From: Chryseosolibacter histidinae
GTDB lineage: Bacteria; Bacteroidota; Bacteroidia; Cytophagales; Cyclobacteriaceae
Assembly: GCF_018598225.1 (NCBI RefSeq)
Contig: NZ_JAHESF010000046.1
Location: 1 to 54,890 of the forward strand
Reading direction: 5' to 3'
Length of the DNA: 54,890 bases
Part shown: one piece after another, positions 24,687 to 33,279 of the stretch
How positions within the stretch are numbered: position 1 is the first letter of the stretch
How the letters are laid out: each line of letters begins with the position of its first letter
Translations under genes and position numbers: made by a program
Notes under the pieces: model-generated
What the model saw: the letters and a program-made list of their open reading frames with translations, nothing else
Database searches by the model: none
What the model was told of the DNA's origin: nothing

Positions 24687-26111
24687 CTAGGCCTTCTTAA
24701 CGAGTTTATACTCGATCACCGGCTTACCCCGGGTGCCACCATCGGCAGCGTGGAAGCTCAGGAACTTGAGCTTGTAAATGTTTCCTCCTGGATCTTTGAT
24801 CACATAAAACCGGTCTGTTTTTACGCCTACCGTACCCGTGGTAGCGCGCCAGTTGGAGCCGATCAGGTTACGATCCGACTTGAACGTGATGCCCGCAACA
24901 TTACTTTCGTTAAAGGTGTCGTACGTGACGCCGGTACTGGTGAGCACTTCTGCAGCCTGTGTTCCACCCAGGTGGTTGATGAATACAAGGTCTGAGAATG
25001 CGTAAGGAATGTTAGGGCCTGACGGCGGTGGGTTGGGCGCGTAGTAGATGCTCCACGTCCATTCAATGTCCCACTTTGCTTTGGCGGGCTCGACGGAAAC
25101 AGCACCATTGTCGAACGACACGTAGCTGAAATTGGCGGTGGCATCCTTGGCAATGGCCAGGCTTTTAATCGTGGTCTCGTTGATCTTCGCATACTGCAGT
25201 GTGTATCCAGACGCAGTACGCAGCACACGGATCTTCACAAGATCGGCAGTAGCACCAACGTTGTTCGTGCCACCGATGCGGTTGATGATATAGACCTTGT
25301 TCTCGGCATCGGTAGCCGACACCACAGGCATGGCCGTTTTGCTGAGATCGCCAAACACATTATCGATCGCAGGGAAGTTCTCATTAACGGTTGGATCGGT
25401 CTGCGACTGTCCTACTTTCAGTGCGTTGGGATCGATGTCGGCCGACGTTACTTGCGTGAGATCCGTTTTGCTGATGCCTACAACGGAAGCCCCAGTGGTG
25501 TTGTTGATGATCACCCTGAAATCGTCGCCGCCATAAAAGCCCAGGTCCCATTTGGTGCGGGCGATGGGCGTCTGCTGATTGTTGCTCAGGTCAACAAATA
25601 CCGAGTTGCCGGCGCTGGTCCCTGATTCTGCTGCGATGAGCCCGTTGAGCTGAAGCTGCGAACCCTCCGAAACGATGGCAGAAAAATTAAGCTTCAGGCT
25701 GGCCGTTTCACCGATGAGCACCGGTTCGCCTACAGATGACAGCGTGAAGCCAATACTTTCTTTCCCGCTGAGGAAAATACCTGCAGGTTTGCTCACCGTG
25801 AAAGATGCCTGTGCGCTGCCCGAAGGAATGGTCAGTGTCAACGAACCCGAGCTTCCGTCAGGTTCTGTAGTGAAGTCGGTGCCGTAAGTCACACCCGTCG
25901 GCGCAAGCGTGATCGTAACAGGAACATCATTTTTTACGGCCCTCGACAACGTAACTTTTATTTCAGTCTGGCTTCCTTCGAATCCGACCTCGGCACTTTC
26001 AAAAATGGCAATGTTATCAGGATCCGCGGGTTCATCATCACAACTGCTGAGCGCAAAGAAACTCGCTACACTCACGAACAGGATCCACAGGTTTTTGTAT
26101 CTGCTATGCAT
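24687..26111 (-). CDS. hmuY: HmuY-family haem-binding lipoprotein
   Basis: HmuY proteins are surface-exposed lipoproteins that take haem from host or environmental haemoproteins and pass it to the TonB receptor. The 474-residue product has a lipoprotein signal (Cys24 in A-L-S-S-C-D-D-E-P). A Calx-beta/Ig-like N-terminal part (about 35-150, with V-T-I-T-L-A-P-T-G-V-T-Y-G-T-D-F) precedes the HmuY domain. The latter shows T-K-W-D-L-G-F-Y near 205, the D-L-V-K-I-R-V segment, and the C-terminal F-Y-V-I-K-D-P-x-G-N-I-Y-K-L-K-F-L-S-F. It is longer than Porphyromonas HmuY because of the N-terminal addition. It has its own promoter region with an iron box at 26132-26152. Confidence 0.88.
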   Translation of the reverse strand: MHSRYKNLWILFVSVASFFALSSCDDEPADPDNIAIFESAEVGFEGSQTEIKVTLSRAVKNDVPVTITLAPTGVTYGTDFTTEPDGSSGSLTLTIPSGSAQASFTVSKPAGIFLSGKESIGFTLSSVGEPVLIGETASLKLNFSAIVSEGSQLQLNGLIAAESGTSAGNSVFVDLSNNQQTPIARTKWDLGFYGGDDFRVIINNTTGASVVGISKTDLTQVTSADIDPNALKVGQSQTDPTVNENFPAIDNVFGDLSKTAMPVVSATDAENKVYIINRIGGTNNVGATADLVKIRVLRTASGYTLQYAKINETTIKSLAIAKDATANFSYVSFDNGAVSVEPAKAKWDIEWTWSIYYAPNPPPSGPNIPYAFSDLVFINHLGGTQAAEVLTSTGVTYDTFNESNVAGITFKSDRNLIGSNWRATTGTVGVKTDRFYVIKDPGGNIYKLKFLSFHAADGGTRGKPVIEYKLVKKA

Positions 26112-26131
26112 ATGTTATTTAGGTTTATTAT

Positions 26132-26152
26132 TATTTAGAATGATTCTATTTT
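26132..26152. promoter_or_regulatory. Fur-like iron box upstream of hmuY
   Basis: The core TTTAGAATGATTCTATT (26134-26150) matches the palindrome upstream of hmuT at 15 of 17 positions. It lies 21 bases upstream of the hmuY start, between it and the receptor gene stop. It suggests that hmuY has an independent iron-repressed promoter within the cluster. Confidence 0.7.
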
Positions 26153-26173
26153 CCGTGTATGGACAAAAAAAAT

Positions 26174-28225
26174 TTACTGCGTAAGATGAAAGTTGAGTGA
26201 CATGAAATACGACCTGCCATAACCCACTGGTAACGGGCCGCCTGTAGTATGTGCATCTCCTGTGGTAACAGTGCTATTCACCTGCACCACATCGAACAGG
26301 TTCTTTGCACCAACACCCAGGTCGAGGTACTTCATAAGCTTTTTTGTGATGGTCAGATCAGCCCAGTGATACGACTCTATTTTACCCAGGGCAGCAACCT
26401 GCTCGCCATTGACCGTTGTGGCTGTATAGCTGGACCGGCTTCCGTTGAATTTGTAGAAGGCGCTCACACTCGCACCAAGCGCATCCAGGTGCCAGGTAAC
26501 TGTTGCGTTGACCTCAGGTGTCCACAGCAGCGAAGGCAGCGATCTGTCTTCTTCAGACAGATCGTTGTAAACACCGATGTAAGCGAATCCCGCCGAGGCC
26601 TGCACTTGCTTGCTGCGAATGGAATTATTCAGGGTGCCTCCCGCGGTCCTGTTCTTGTAAACATTGACATACGTGTACCGGTTATTGGCGGCATCGGTGG
26701 TTCCGAGCGTGATCATGTTCTCAAAAAAATTGCAGAAGCCTCCAAAGGTTGTGGTCATCCTCCATGCGGAAGAAGTGTACGTCTGCCACGCCAGGGAGCC
26801 TGTGAAGCTGTTGGAGTGTTCGGCTTTCAGGTCGGGATTTCCATCGATGTCGTGGTTGGCATCGTGATAGCTGAAGTACAACTCGCGCAAGGCCGGCGCG
26901 CGGAAGCCGTAAGCATAGGCCAGGCGCAGGTCGAGCTTGTTGTTCAGGGCAAACTTGGCATTAACGGAGGGGATGACAGGCGGCGCGTCGTATACCGAGT
27001 TATACGTGAAACGAAGCCCGGGTCGCACATTCACCGCTTTGGATGGACTCACTTCCGCGGAAGCGAACAGGGCGTAATCGTTGATGGTTCGTGTGCCGTC
27101 GATCCGGTCGCCAAAACCTTTGTTGAGATTCACGTCAATCCCCGGCTGAATAGATACTGTGGAAGAAAGTCTGTGCAATGCCGTAGCACGGAATGTCTTG
27201 CTGTCGAACCGCGCTTCATCCTGTGCGGCGGCATCGTTGAGGTACAATCGCCGGTCACCGGTTTCCATGTTCACCGTGGTGGCCTGCGTTCTGCGACTGT
27301 AATCCTGATAAGAAGCCTGGGCCGTGAGATCCCACCGGTTGGTCAGCTGCCATTCGGCCTGCGCCTGGTGTGTATACCGGTTGGTGATAAACTCGCGGTC
27401 GATGGCCATCAGCGCATTGGTGCGGATATCAACGTAAGTGTTTTCGTTCGACAGAATATTCTCGTTGAGGTAATTGAGCCTGTACCAGATCTTGAAGCGA
27501 TCAGTGTTGTAACCAACGGTACCCATACCGAGCCATTGGTCTTTAGGATGCCATTCACGTACAGCCTGGTCTGTAGCACGACTCTCCTTCCATCCCCCGG
27601 AGTTATTACGGGTCACGCTTGCGGCAGCGCTCCAGCCATTGCCCTGCCACGCCACGTTCACGTTCTCATTGTGAATTCCTTTTTTCGAAAAAGCATCATA
27701 CTCCTCGCCCGCCGTCTCTTCCTGCACACGCGCATCCACCGACAAGTTCCTGTCATCGGCAACACCTTTACGGGTAATGATGTTGATCACGCCGGCAAGC
27801 GCATCGGCACCGTAGACCACCGACATGGGGCCCTCCACGATCTCGATGCGTTCAATGGTGTTGATGTCGATCTGGTTCAGGCTTTCGCGGGTGGCGCCGC
27901 GGTCGAGCAACGGAACGCCGTCCAGCAGGATCTTGACGTTCTGACCACTCATGCCCATCAGCGCGATATCCGATGTACCCAGCGTAGGGTCGTTGGAGAA
28001 ACGGATGCCCAGCTCCGTGTTGAGTACAGTCTGTACGTTGACAGCGGCCCGTTGCCGGATGATCTCACTGCTGATGGTGCGCACCTGGTAAACGGATTTT
28101 CGAAGCGATTGCGGCTCGAACTGCCCCGTGACCACCACCTCTTTCAGCTCCAGCGTTTTAAGGCTGTCCTGCGCCAACGCATCGGCTGCGGCAATGATGA
28201 GCAATATCCTGATCAGCGCTTTCAT
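26174..28225 (-). CDS. hmuR: TonB-dependent haem receptor (HmuR-like)
   Basis: The protein transports haem across the outer membrane. Its 683 residues comprise a signal peptide (cleavage after A-L-A-Q), a TonB-box-like E-V-V-V-T-G, a plug domain with R-I-E-I-V-E-G-P-M-S-V-V-Y-G-A-D-A-L-A-G-V-I-N-I-I-T, and a 22-strand barrel. The haem-receptor signature is visible: F-R-A-P, a spacer, then N-P-D-L (in the stretch beginning Y-G-F-R-A-P-A-L-R-E-L and ending I-D-G-N-P-D-L-K-A-E-H). Unlike SusC it has no CarboxypepD-like regulatory domain. Its start overlaps the hemS stop by 4 bases, so the two are translationally coupled. Confidence 0.92.
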   Translation of the reverse strand: MKALIRILLIIAAADALAQDSLKTLELKEVVVTGQFEPQSLRKSVYQVRTISSEIIRQRAAVNVQTVLNTELGIRFSNDPTLGTSDIALMGMSGQNVKILLDGVPLLDRGATRESLNQIDINTIERIEIVEGPMSVVYGADALAGVINIITRKGVADDRNLSVDARVQEETAGEEYDAFSKKGIHNENVNVAWQGNGWSAAASVTRNNSGGWKESRATDQAVREWHPKDQWLGMGTVGYNTDRFKIWYRLNYLNENILSNENTYVDIRTNALMAIDREFITNRYTHQAQAEWQLTNRWDLTAQASYQDYSRRTQATTVNMETGDRRLYLNDAAAQDEARFDSKTFRATALHRLSSTVSIQPGIDVNLNKGFGDRIDGTRTINDYALFASAEVSPSKAVNVRPGLRFTYNSVYDAPPVIPSVNAKFALNNKLDLRLAYAYGFRAPALRELYFSYHDANHDIDGNPDLKAEHSNSFTGSLAWQTYTSSAWRMTTTFGGFCNFFENMITLGTTDAANNRYTYVNVYKNRTAGGTLNNSIRSKQVQASAGFAYIGVYNDLSEEDRSLPSLLWTPEVNATVTWHLDALGASVSAFYKFNGSRSSYTATTVNGEQVAALGKIESYHWADLTITKKLMKYLDLGVGAKNLFDVVQVNSTVTTGDAHTTGGPLPVGYGRSYFMSLNFHLTQ

Positions 28226-29304
28226 GCCTCTTGCAGTGAGAGTTCTTCGATCAGTTTTCTCCAGCCTTCAAGCTCGGGGATGCCGGGTTTGCGCAGTCCG
28301 AAGAATTGTACAACCAGGTTCTTTTTGGCATCAAAAACCTCGATACTGGTAACCATTCCTTCCGTAGTAGGTTTCTTCACAACCCATGTGGTGTTCACCA
28401 GGTCTTCACGCAGGTGCATGTTAAAATCGGGATCGAGCACATTCAACCAGTTCTCCATCATACGGATGGTCTGCACTTTGCCCTGATGGATCTGCAGGTT
28501 GCCACGGTTGCCGGCAAAGATCATGATGGGCAGCTTCTGGTTGGCGGCATCTTCGAGCACTTTGCGCAGCGAGCTCTTCTTCACCTGGTAAGTAAATTTT
28601 CCTTCCGCCAGGTAAAGCGCGTCGAGGCGATTCACTTCGTGCCGGCGCAGCATGCCGAAGAAATCATGCGTGTCTTTCATGTTTTCCCAGTCGGTGAGCA
28701 ATGCTCCGGCATCTACTTCGTCTATCGACCGCGTTGCCAGTTCTTTTACGGCGGTCACCGTAATGGTGGGCTGCTGGTCTTTCGCCTTGAACGCTTCTAC
28801 GATGGCGTCGAAGGCTTCCTGGTTGCTGCCGGGCCTGTTGCCTTTGGCTTCCTGCAGAAATACTTTCGTCACAGCGGTGCCGGCTTCATCAAAGATCTGG
28901 ATGCTCTGCTGAAGACCGTTGGGGGTCTGTTGCTTCACGGCGAAACCGAACTTCCATCCGGCGAAGAAGACACGCGTTTCGATCGGGCCGATCACGGTAG
29001 CCATGGCATGCGCGGCATTTCCCATGATATCGATCTTCTGGAACGTTCCCTTATGCTCCAGCACACAACCATCGTTACGGGTAAGCGACATCACTCTTCC
29101 CAGCGATGGGAGCTGTTTAAGCAGTTGTGTCCAGTCGCCTTCGAGGCGTGTGGTGTAGTCGCCCACGGTGGTGGCCAGCAGCTCGGCCTCGCTCACGCCC
29201 AGTTTCAGCGCGGCCTCCCGGATCCTGATGCCCGGGCTGGCTGCTTTTACGCCTTCCCAGGCCTGGCGCAACGATGTGGCGGAAGTATGAATGGTATTGG
29301 TCAT
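28222..29304 (-). CDS. hemS: Haem-degrading factor, HemS/ChuS family
   Basis: These cytoplasmic proteins bind incoming haem and degrade or transfer it. The 360-residue product has the duplicated HemS fold. The N-terminal half contains A-L-K-L-G-V-S-E-A-E-L-L-A-T and R-N-D-G-C-V-L-E-H-K-G; the C-terminal half contains P-I-M-I-F-A-G-N-R-G-N-L-Q-I-H-Q-G-K-V and N-M-H-L-R-E-D. The His in the second half (I-H-Q-G) is the expected haem ligand position. The frame is open to 29370, but ATG 29304 is preferred because it begins M-T-N-T-I-H-T-S right after the hmuV stop. Gene order hmuT-U-V-hemS-hmuR is that of haem operons in other phyla, apart from the added hmuY. Confidence 0.92.
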   Translation of the reverse strand: MTNTIHTSATSLRQAWEGVKAASPGIRIREAALKLGVSEAELLATTVGDYTTRLEGDWTQLLKQLPSLGRVMSLTRNDGCVLEHKGTFQKIDIMGNAAHAMATVIGPIETRVFFAGWKFGFAVKQQTPNGLQQSIQIFDEAGTAVTKVFLQEAKGNRPGSNQEAFDAIVEAFKAKDQQPTITVTAVKELATRSIDEVDAGALLTDWENMKDTHDFFGMLRRHEVNRLDALYLAEGKFTYQVKKSSLRKVLEDAANQKLPIMIFAGNRGNLQIHQGKVQTIRMMENWLNVLDPDFNMHLREDLVNTTWVVKKPTTEGMVTSIEVFDAKKNLVVQFFGLRKPGIPELEGWRKLIEELSLQEA

Positions 29305-29306
29305 GA

Positions 29307-30116
29307 TCAGTTGATTTTTAGTTTTGGGGTATAGACAAATGTTTCTCTTTCGGGTATGATGTACGGGCAATTGTTGCAGGGATCGTGATACACGTTCACC
29401 CGGCAGCAGAATGTTTCTTCGATGTTGGGTTTGGTAAAAACTTCACGGGCGCCGCCTGACGCAACGATCTTTCCGTCTTTGAGGAAATAAAGATGATCGG
29501 CAAACTGTACGGCCTGGTTCAGGTCATGCACGATGGCCATAACGCCGATATTCCTTTCGCATACCTGGCGGGCCAGGCCGAAGATCTGTTGCTGCTGCGC
29601 GATGTCGAGACTGGAAGTAGGCTCGTCCAGCAGGATGTAACGCGGATATACCGTTTCGTCCCACACTTGCGCCAGCACCCGCGCCAGCTGCACCCGTTGC
29701 TTTTCGCCACCCGACAATGTCATGTAATTACGATCGCGGAAAGCTTCAACGCCGGTGAGCGCCATCACCTCCTTCAGAATGCGTTCGTTCTCGCTGCGTA
29801 GTGTACGATGGGCGTGGCGTCCCAGCATCACGATCTGCATCACCGAAAAGGCAAACTGCACGGTGGTGCTCTGCGGAAGCACCGCACGTACCAGCGACAA
29901 CTCTCCGGAGGTATAGGTCGAGATCTCTTTACCGTTGATGGATACTTCACCATCATCGGCCCTTTGCTCATGCGCCAGCACCTTCAGCAGTGAGCTTTTG
30001 CCCGCACCGTTGGGTCCCACCACCGCGGTAAATTTTCCGGGGCGGATCGTAATATCAACATTGTTCAGGATGAGCCTGTCACGAACACGGAGCGATATGG
30101 ATAAGGCCTGGTACAT
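29307..30116 (-). CDS. hmuV: Haem ABC transporter ATP-binding protein
   Basis: The 269-residue ATPase powers haem import through the inner membrane. It contains Walker A G-P-N-G-A-G-K-S-S (about 38-46), the Q-loop, the signature L-S-G-G-E-K-Q-R-V-Q-L-A-R, Walker B Y-I-L-L-D-E-P-T-S-S-L-D, and the switch His in V-H-D-L-N-Q-A. The HmuV-type insertion around the signature (R-V-L-A-Q-V-W-D-E) is present. The C-terminus adds about 45 residues with E-E-T-F-C-C-R-V-N-V and D-P-C-N-N-C-P-Y, a Cys-rich tail typical of HmuV but of unknown role. It overlaps the hmuU stop by one base. Confidence 0.94.
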   Translation of the reverse strand: MYQALSISLRVRDRLILNNVDITIRPGKFTAVVGPNGAGKSSLLKVLAHEQRADDGEVSINGKEISTYTSGELSLVRAVLPQSTTVQFAFSVMQIVMLGRHAHRTLRSENERILKEVMALTGVEAFRDRNYMTLSGGEKQRVQLARVLAQVWDETVYPRYILLDEPTSSLDIAQQQQIFGLARQVCERNIGVMAIVHDLNQAVQFADHLYFLKDGKIVASGGAREVFTKPNIEETFCCRVNVYHDPCNNCPYIIPERETFVYTPKLKIN

Positions 30117-31183
30117 CAGATCTCTTGTTTACGTTTGGCGTTCAGCAGCAAGGCAATAAAAAACGGGGCACCGATAAGCGCCGTGACAACACCGATGGGA
30201 AGCTCCGCAGGACTCACCACTGTTCTGGCAATGACATCGGCCAGGATGAGCAGCAACGCTCCACCCAGTACTGAAGCGGGTAACACCAGCCTGTGATCGG
30301 GCTCAAACAGCACCCGCACGAGGTGAGGCACCACCAGCCCGATAAAACCGATCACGCCGGCCATCGATACGCCTACGCCAACACCCAGGGCACTGAAAAA
30401 AACAATGGTACGTTTGGTACGCTCGATATCAACACCTACGTGAAATGCTTCGGCTTCGCCCAGGGCCATGGCGTTGAGCGAACGGGATTGTAACAGCTGC
30501 ACAACAACTGAGGCGACCATCAGGGGTGCCGTGATAAAAAGTTTCTCCCACGTTGCGCCGCCAAGATCGCCCAGGGTCCAAAAGGTATAGGTGCGAAGCT
30601 GGTTTTCGTCTGCATAAAAGATCGCCAGGCCGATGACAGCGCCCGTCAATGCCTGCATGGCCACGCCGATGAGCACCAGCACAGCAATATTGGTTTTGCC
30701 TGCCTGGTAGCTAAGCTTCAATACCAAAAAGGTTGTTATGATACCGCCGGCAAACGCAAATAGCGGAACCAGCGCATTGTACACCCACCCTGATGACGGC
30801 AACGCCATGACGCTGCCAAAGACCACCACAACCACCACGGCAGCCGCAGCGCCTCCTGAAACGCCAATGAGGCCCGGCTCCACCAACGGGTTCCGGAACA
30901 ATCCCTGAAGCGCGGCACCACTGACGCCCAGGGTTGCGCCAATAAGCAGGGTCATGATAATGCGTGGAAAACGGATCGCGTTCAGCACCACCTCATGGGT
31001 ACTGTTCACTTCCACCGATGAGAATAAACCCAGCTTCTTGAGCAGGATCACGGCAACATCCTTCGCGGGAATGGATACAGCGCCAATGGTGAGCGAGCAT
31101 ACAACGGCCACCAATAGCAGGATGCCAAGTCCGCCGATCACTGCGGTGTTCCTGCTGGCCGTTATCGGTAGGGCTATCTGCAT
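30116..31183 (-). CDS. hmuU: Haem ABC transporter permease (FecCD family)
   Basis: The inner-membrane permease has about 9-10 spans across 355 residues. FecCD-family landmarks are L-N-A-I-R-F-P-R-I-I-M-T-L-L-I-G-A-T-L-G-V-S-G-A-A-L-Q-G and F-R-N-P-L-V-E-P-G-L-I-G-V-S-G-G-A-A near the N-terminus, and G-F-I-G-L-V-V-P-H-L-V-R (the ATPase-coupling helix) and P-I-G-V-V-T-A-L-I-G-A-P-F-F near the C-terminus. It follows hmuT directly with no gap and is overlapped by hmuV, so the three ABC genes form one translation-coupled block. Siderophore permeases look alike; haem is inferred from the neighbours. Confidence 0.94.
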   Translation of the reverse strand: MQIALPITASRNTAVIGGLGILLLVAVVCSLTIGAVSIPAKDVAVILLKKLGLFSSVEVNSTHEVVLNAIRFPRIIMTLLIGATLGVSGAALQGLFRNPLVEPGLIGVSGGAAAAVVVVVVFGSVMALPSSGWVYNALVPLFAFAGGIITTFLVLKLSYQAGKTNIAVLVLIGVAMQALTGAVIGLAIFYADENQLRTYTFWTLGDLGGATWEKLFITAPLMVASVVVQLLQSRSLNAMALGEAEAFHVGVDIERTKRTIVFFSALGVGVGVSMAGVIGFIGLVVPHLVRVLFEPDHRLVLPASVLGGALLLILADVIARTVVSPAELPIGVVTALIGAPFFIALLLNAKRKQEI

Positions 31184-32029
31184 TTATTTAGCCCTTAATT
31201 CGGGGTGCAACATCATCAACAGCTCTTTCACCGTTTCACCGAAACGTGGTCCGAAGTTGGTAAGCTTCAGGCTGTTCACGCCGACGATCTGTTTCTTTTT
31301 GCCGGCGGTGGTCTGCGCTACACCCGGGATCTTCAGGGCGCCTTCAATACCACCGATACTCTCCAGACCGGAAGAGGCCATCACAATGTATTCCGGATCA
31401 GCCGCGATCAGTGCTTCCGTATTCAAGGGTTTGTATCCCTCTATATCGGGAACAGCATTGGATGCGCCTACATAATGAAGAATGTGTGAGAAGGTCTTTT
31501 TGCCGGCTACACTAACGGTGGCCGTGCCGCGATTATAGATACAAAGTGTTTTAGGCGAGGCCGTGGCTTTTGCCAGCAGCGCTTTCGCTTCGGCGAGCTC
31601 CGTTTCATTTTTGGCGATCAGCTTTCTCCCTTCCGCCTCACGCTTCAGTGCCGCCGCGATCTGTGTGATGCATTTTTTTGTGTCGTTGAAATCGAACCGC
31701 TCCTCCACCACCAGGAGTTTGATACCAGTTGAAGCGAGCTGTTGCAGTACAGCGGCATCCACATAATCTTTTTCGGCAATGACCAGCGTGGGCTTCAGGC
31801 TGATGATGCCTTCTGCGCTGATGCCCGATCTGTAACCGATGGAAGGAAGCTGTTGAATATGTTCAGGATAAAGACTGGTGCGGTCAGAAGCGATGATCTT
31901 GTCGCAATCGCCCAGCGCGCATACTATTTCAGTGAGGGCACTGCCGGCGGTAATGATGCGCTCGGAAGACTGTGCTTTACCCGCGACCGTGATCGCTGTC
32001 AAAGCCAGGAAGAGAACAAAGTGTTTCAT
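31184..32029 (-). CDS. hmuT: Periplasmic haem-binding protein
   Basis: This class III periplasmic binding protein collects haem for HmuUV. The 281-residue product has a signal peptide (cleavage near G-K-A-Q) and then two lobes joined by a long helix. The stretch S-D-R-T-S-L-Y-P-E followed by L-P-S-I-G-Y-R-S-G-I-S-A-E-G-I is the haem-pocket region of HmuT/ShuT/PhuT proteins, in which the Tyr of T-S-x-Y-P is the axial ligand. It is the first gene of the operon. Its ATG abuts the iron box (32030-32050) and a TACCTTTG -7 element lies just beyond (32049-32056), so the leader is very short and iron repression would be direct. Confidence 0.93.
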   Translation of the reverse strand: MKHFVLFLALTAITVAGKAQSSERIITAGSALTEIVCALGDCDKIIASDRTSLYPEHIQQLPSIGYRSGISAEGIISLKPTLVIAEKDYVDAAVLQQLASTGIKLLVVEERFDFNDTKKCITQIAAALKREAEGRKLIAKNETELAEAKALLAKATASPKTLCIYNRGTATVSVAGKKTFSHILHYVGASNAVPDIEGYKPLNTEALIAADPEYIVMASSGLESIGGIEGALKIPGVAQTTAGKKKQIVGVNSLKLTNFGPRFGETVKELLMMLHPELRAK

Positions 32030-32050
32030 TGTTTAGAATAATTCTAAACA
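32030..32050. promoter_or_regulatory. Fur-like iron box of the hmuT operon
   Basis: A 21-base palindrome with core TTTAGAATAATTCTAAA (32032-32048) sits between the -7 element and the hmuT start codon. The two arms are perfectly complementary around a single central base. The same core occurs at 26134-26150 and 32185-32201. Fur is the usual regulator of such haem operons; another metalloregulator cannot be excluded. Confidence 0.8.
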
Positions 32051-32056
32051 AAGGTA
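32049..32056 (-). promoter_or_regulatory. Bacteroidota -7 element of the hmuT promoter
   Basis: The minus strand reads TACCTTTG here, an exact match to the Bacteroidota consensus TAnnTTTG. About 21 bases further upstream lies ATTG, a plausible -33 element. The 3' end of the -7 element overlaps the iron box, giving a simple occlusion model. Confidence 0.6.
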
Positions 32057-32104
32057 GGTTGCAGGCCAATCCTGCGTCAATCGCCTTCACAAGCCAATTT
32101 TCAA

Positions 32105-32122
32105 ATACCCTGCAGAGGGTAT
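32105..32122. repeat. Perfect 7-bp inverted repeat in the hmuT/regulator intergenic region
   Basis: The sequence ATACCCTGCAGAGGGTAT forms two perfect 7-base arms around GCAG. It lies between the two iron boxes of the divergent promoters and could be a further regulator site or a short hairpin. No matching site was noticed elsewhere. Confidence 0.4.
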
Positions 32123-32182
32123 CCAGTCACTTCTGATGGGTAGCTGATAAAAACGAAAGTCCGGCAGTAGTTCACTCTAACC

Positions 32183-32203
32183 TATTTGGATTAATTCTAA
32201 ATA
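32183..32203. promoter_or_regulatory. Fur-like iron box upstream of the LuxR-type response regulator
   Basis: The core TTTGGATTAATTCTAAA (32185-32201) agrees with the hmuT box at 15 of 17 positions. It is 26 bases upstream of the GTG start of the regulator. It places this regulator in the same predicted iron regulon as the haem genes. Confidence 0.65.
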
Positions 32204-32229
32204 AGGGATAAAATTGCATCTTTATTCCT

Positions 32230-32880
32230 GTGGAAAAACCTGAGATTAGCATTTTGTTAGCTGATAATCAGCCGCTTACGGTAGCTGGTCTGCGATCGTT
32301 CCTGGCTGATAGAAGTGATCTGCGGGTGATCGAAGAGGTGCATGATGCCAAAAACCTGCGCGATGCCGTGAGCCGCAACCAGCCCGACCTCCTGATCGCG
32401 GACTATAACATACCCGGATTCATTACCCTGGATGACCTCGGGCAGCTAGCCAGGGATGTGACCCCACTGAATATCCTGGTGATCTCCTCAGACAATGATA
32501 AAGCTTCCATCATGAAGGCTTTGCAGCTGGGCGTGAAAGGATACCTGACCAAGGCCTGCAGCAGGGATGAGGTATTGCTGGCCATACAATCGGTGGCCAA
32601 GGGCGAGAAGTTCTTCTGTCACAAGATCCTGGACATTATCATGGAGAAGCATTTTTCGCCACAGCCGGAGAACTGCGACCCTACCATTCTTACCGTACGC
32701 GAAACGGAGATCCTGAAGCTCATTGCGAAAGGACGGTCCACACAGCAGATCGCAGACAATCTTCACCTGAGTCCACACACCGTACAAACGCACCGGAAGA
32801 GCATCATCCGCAAGCTTCAGATCAAGTCACCAACAGAGTTTGTGATCTACGCGCTGGACCTGGGGATCATTCAGAAATAG
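32230..32880 (+). CDS. NarL/LuxR-family response regulator
   Basis: The 216-residue protein has a receiver domain (1-125) and a C-terminal LuxR-type HTH (about 152-216, E-T-E-I-L-K-L-I-A-K-G-R-S-T-Q-Q-I-A-D-N and T-V-Q-T-H-R-K-S-I-I-R-K-L). Phospho-acceptor D58 and Lys108 are present. The usual acidic pair near the start is reduced to one Asp (A-D-N at 11-13), which may weaken Mg binding. The start is GTG. No sensor kinase lies nearby. It is divergent from the haem operon and has its own iron box, so it may act on haem or iron genes or relay iron status elsewhere; this is inference. Confidence 0.92.
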   Translation: MEKPEISILLADNQPLTVAGLRSFLADRSDLRVIEEVHDAKNLRDAVSRNQPDLLIADYNIPGFITLDDLGQLARDVTPLNILVISSDNDKASIMKALQLGVKGYLTKACSRDEVLLAIQSVAKGEKFFCHKILDIIMEKHFSPQPENCDPTILTVRETEILKLIAKGRSTQQIADNLHLSPHTVQTHRKSIIRKLQIKSPTEFVIYALDLGIIQK

Positions 32881-32914
32881 CTACGAGCTGCGAGCCCTGA
32901 GCTGTGAGTTTGCG

Positions 32915-33226
32915 TTACGCGTTTTGCGCGGCGAGCTCGGCCTGGCGTCTTTTCAACGACTTATCCAGCACAAAAGTACCGAAGGGAAGCAATGATGCGC
33001 CGAGGGCTACCAGCACCGAGAACCAGTTCCAGCGCATGGCCCTGATGCTCAGGAACACTGCGGCCACATAGGCGATGAACAATACGCCGTGTACCCAGCC
33101 CGTGAATTTAACCGCTTCGGGGATGTCCATCATATATTTCATCGGCATGGCAATGAGCAACAGCACGAGGAATGAGATGCCTTCGGAGATGCCTATTATT
33201 CTCAGGTTTTTGACCGTTTTCTGCAT
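32915..33226 (-). CDS. DUF3817 membrane protein
   Basis: The 103-residue integral membrane protein has three predicted spans: I-I-G-I-S-E-G-I-S-F-L-V-L-L-L-I-A, then W-V-H-G-V-L-F-I-A-Y-V-A-A-V-F-L, then F-S-V-L-V-A-L-G-A-S-L-L-P-F-G-T-F. The conserved E-G-x-S-F start, the K-F-T-G-W-V-H-G loop and the P-F-G-T-F-V-L-D-K end are DUF3817 hallmarks. The function of the family is not known. ATG 33226 (M-Q-K-T-V-K-N-L) is chosen over the upstream open frame. It stands alone, followed on the minus strand by the stop region of the response regulator. Confidence 0.88.
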   Translation of the reverse strand: MQKTVKNLRIIGISEGISFLVLLLIAMPMKYMMDIPEAVKFTGWVHGVLFIAYVAAVFLSIRAMRWNWFSVLVALGASLLPFGTFVLDKSLKRRQAELAAQNA

Positions 33227-33279
33227 GGTTTGTGTTTTCGGCAACAAAGGTACTTGCTAACGTCCAATTTGCAAGTTTG

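Noticed and set aside
26249-28486. 745-codon plus-strand frame opposite the haem receptor
   Set aside because: It is a frame shadow of the TonB receptor and the hemS end. The receptor has all family motifs; the opposite frame has none.
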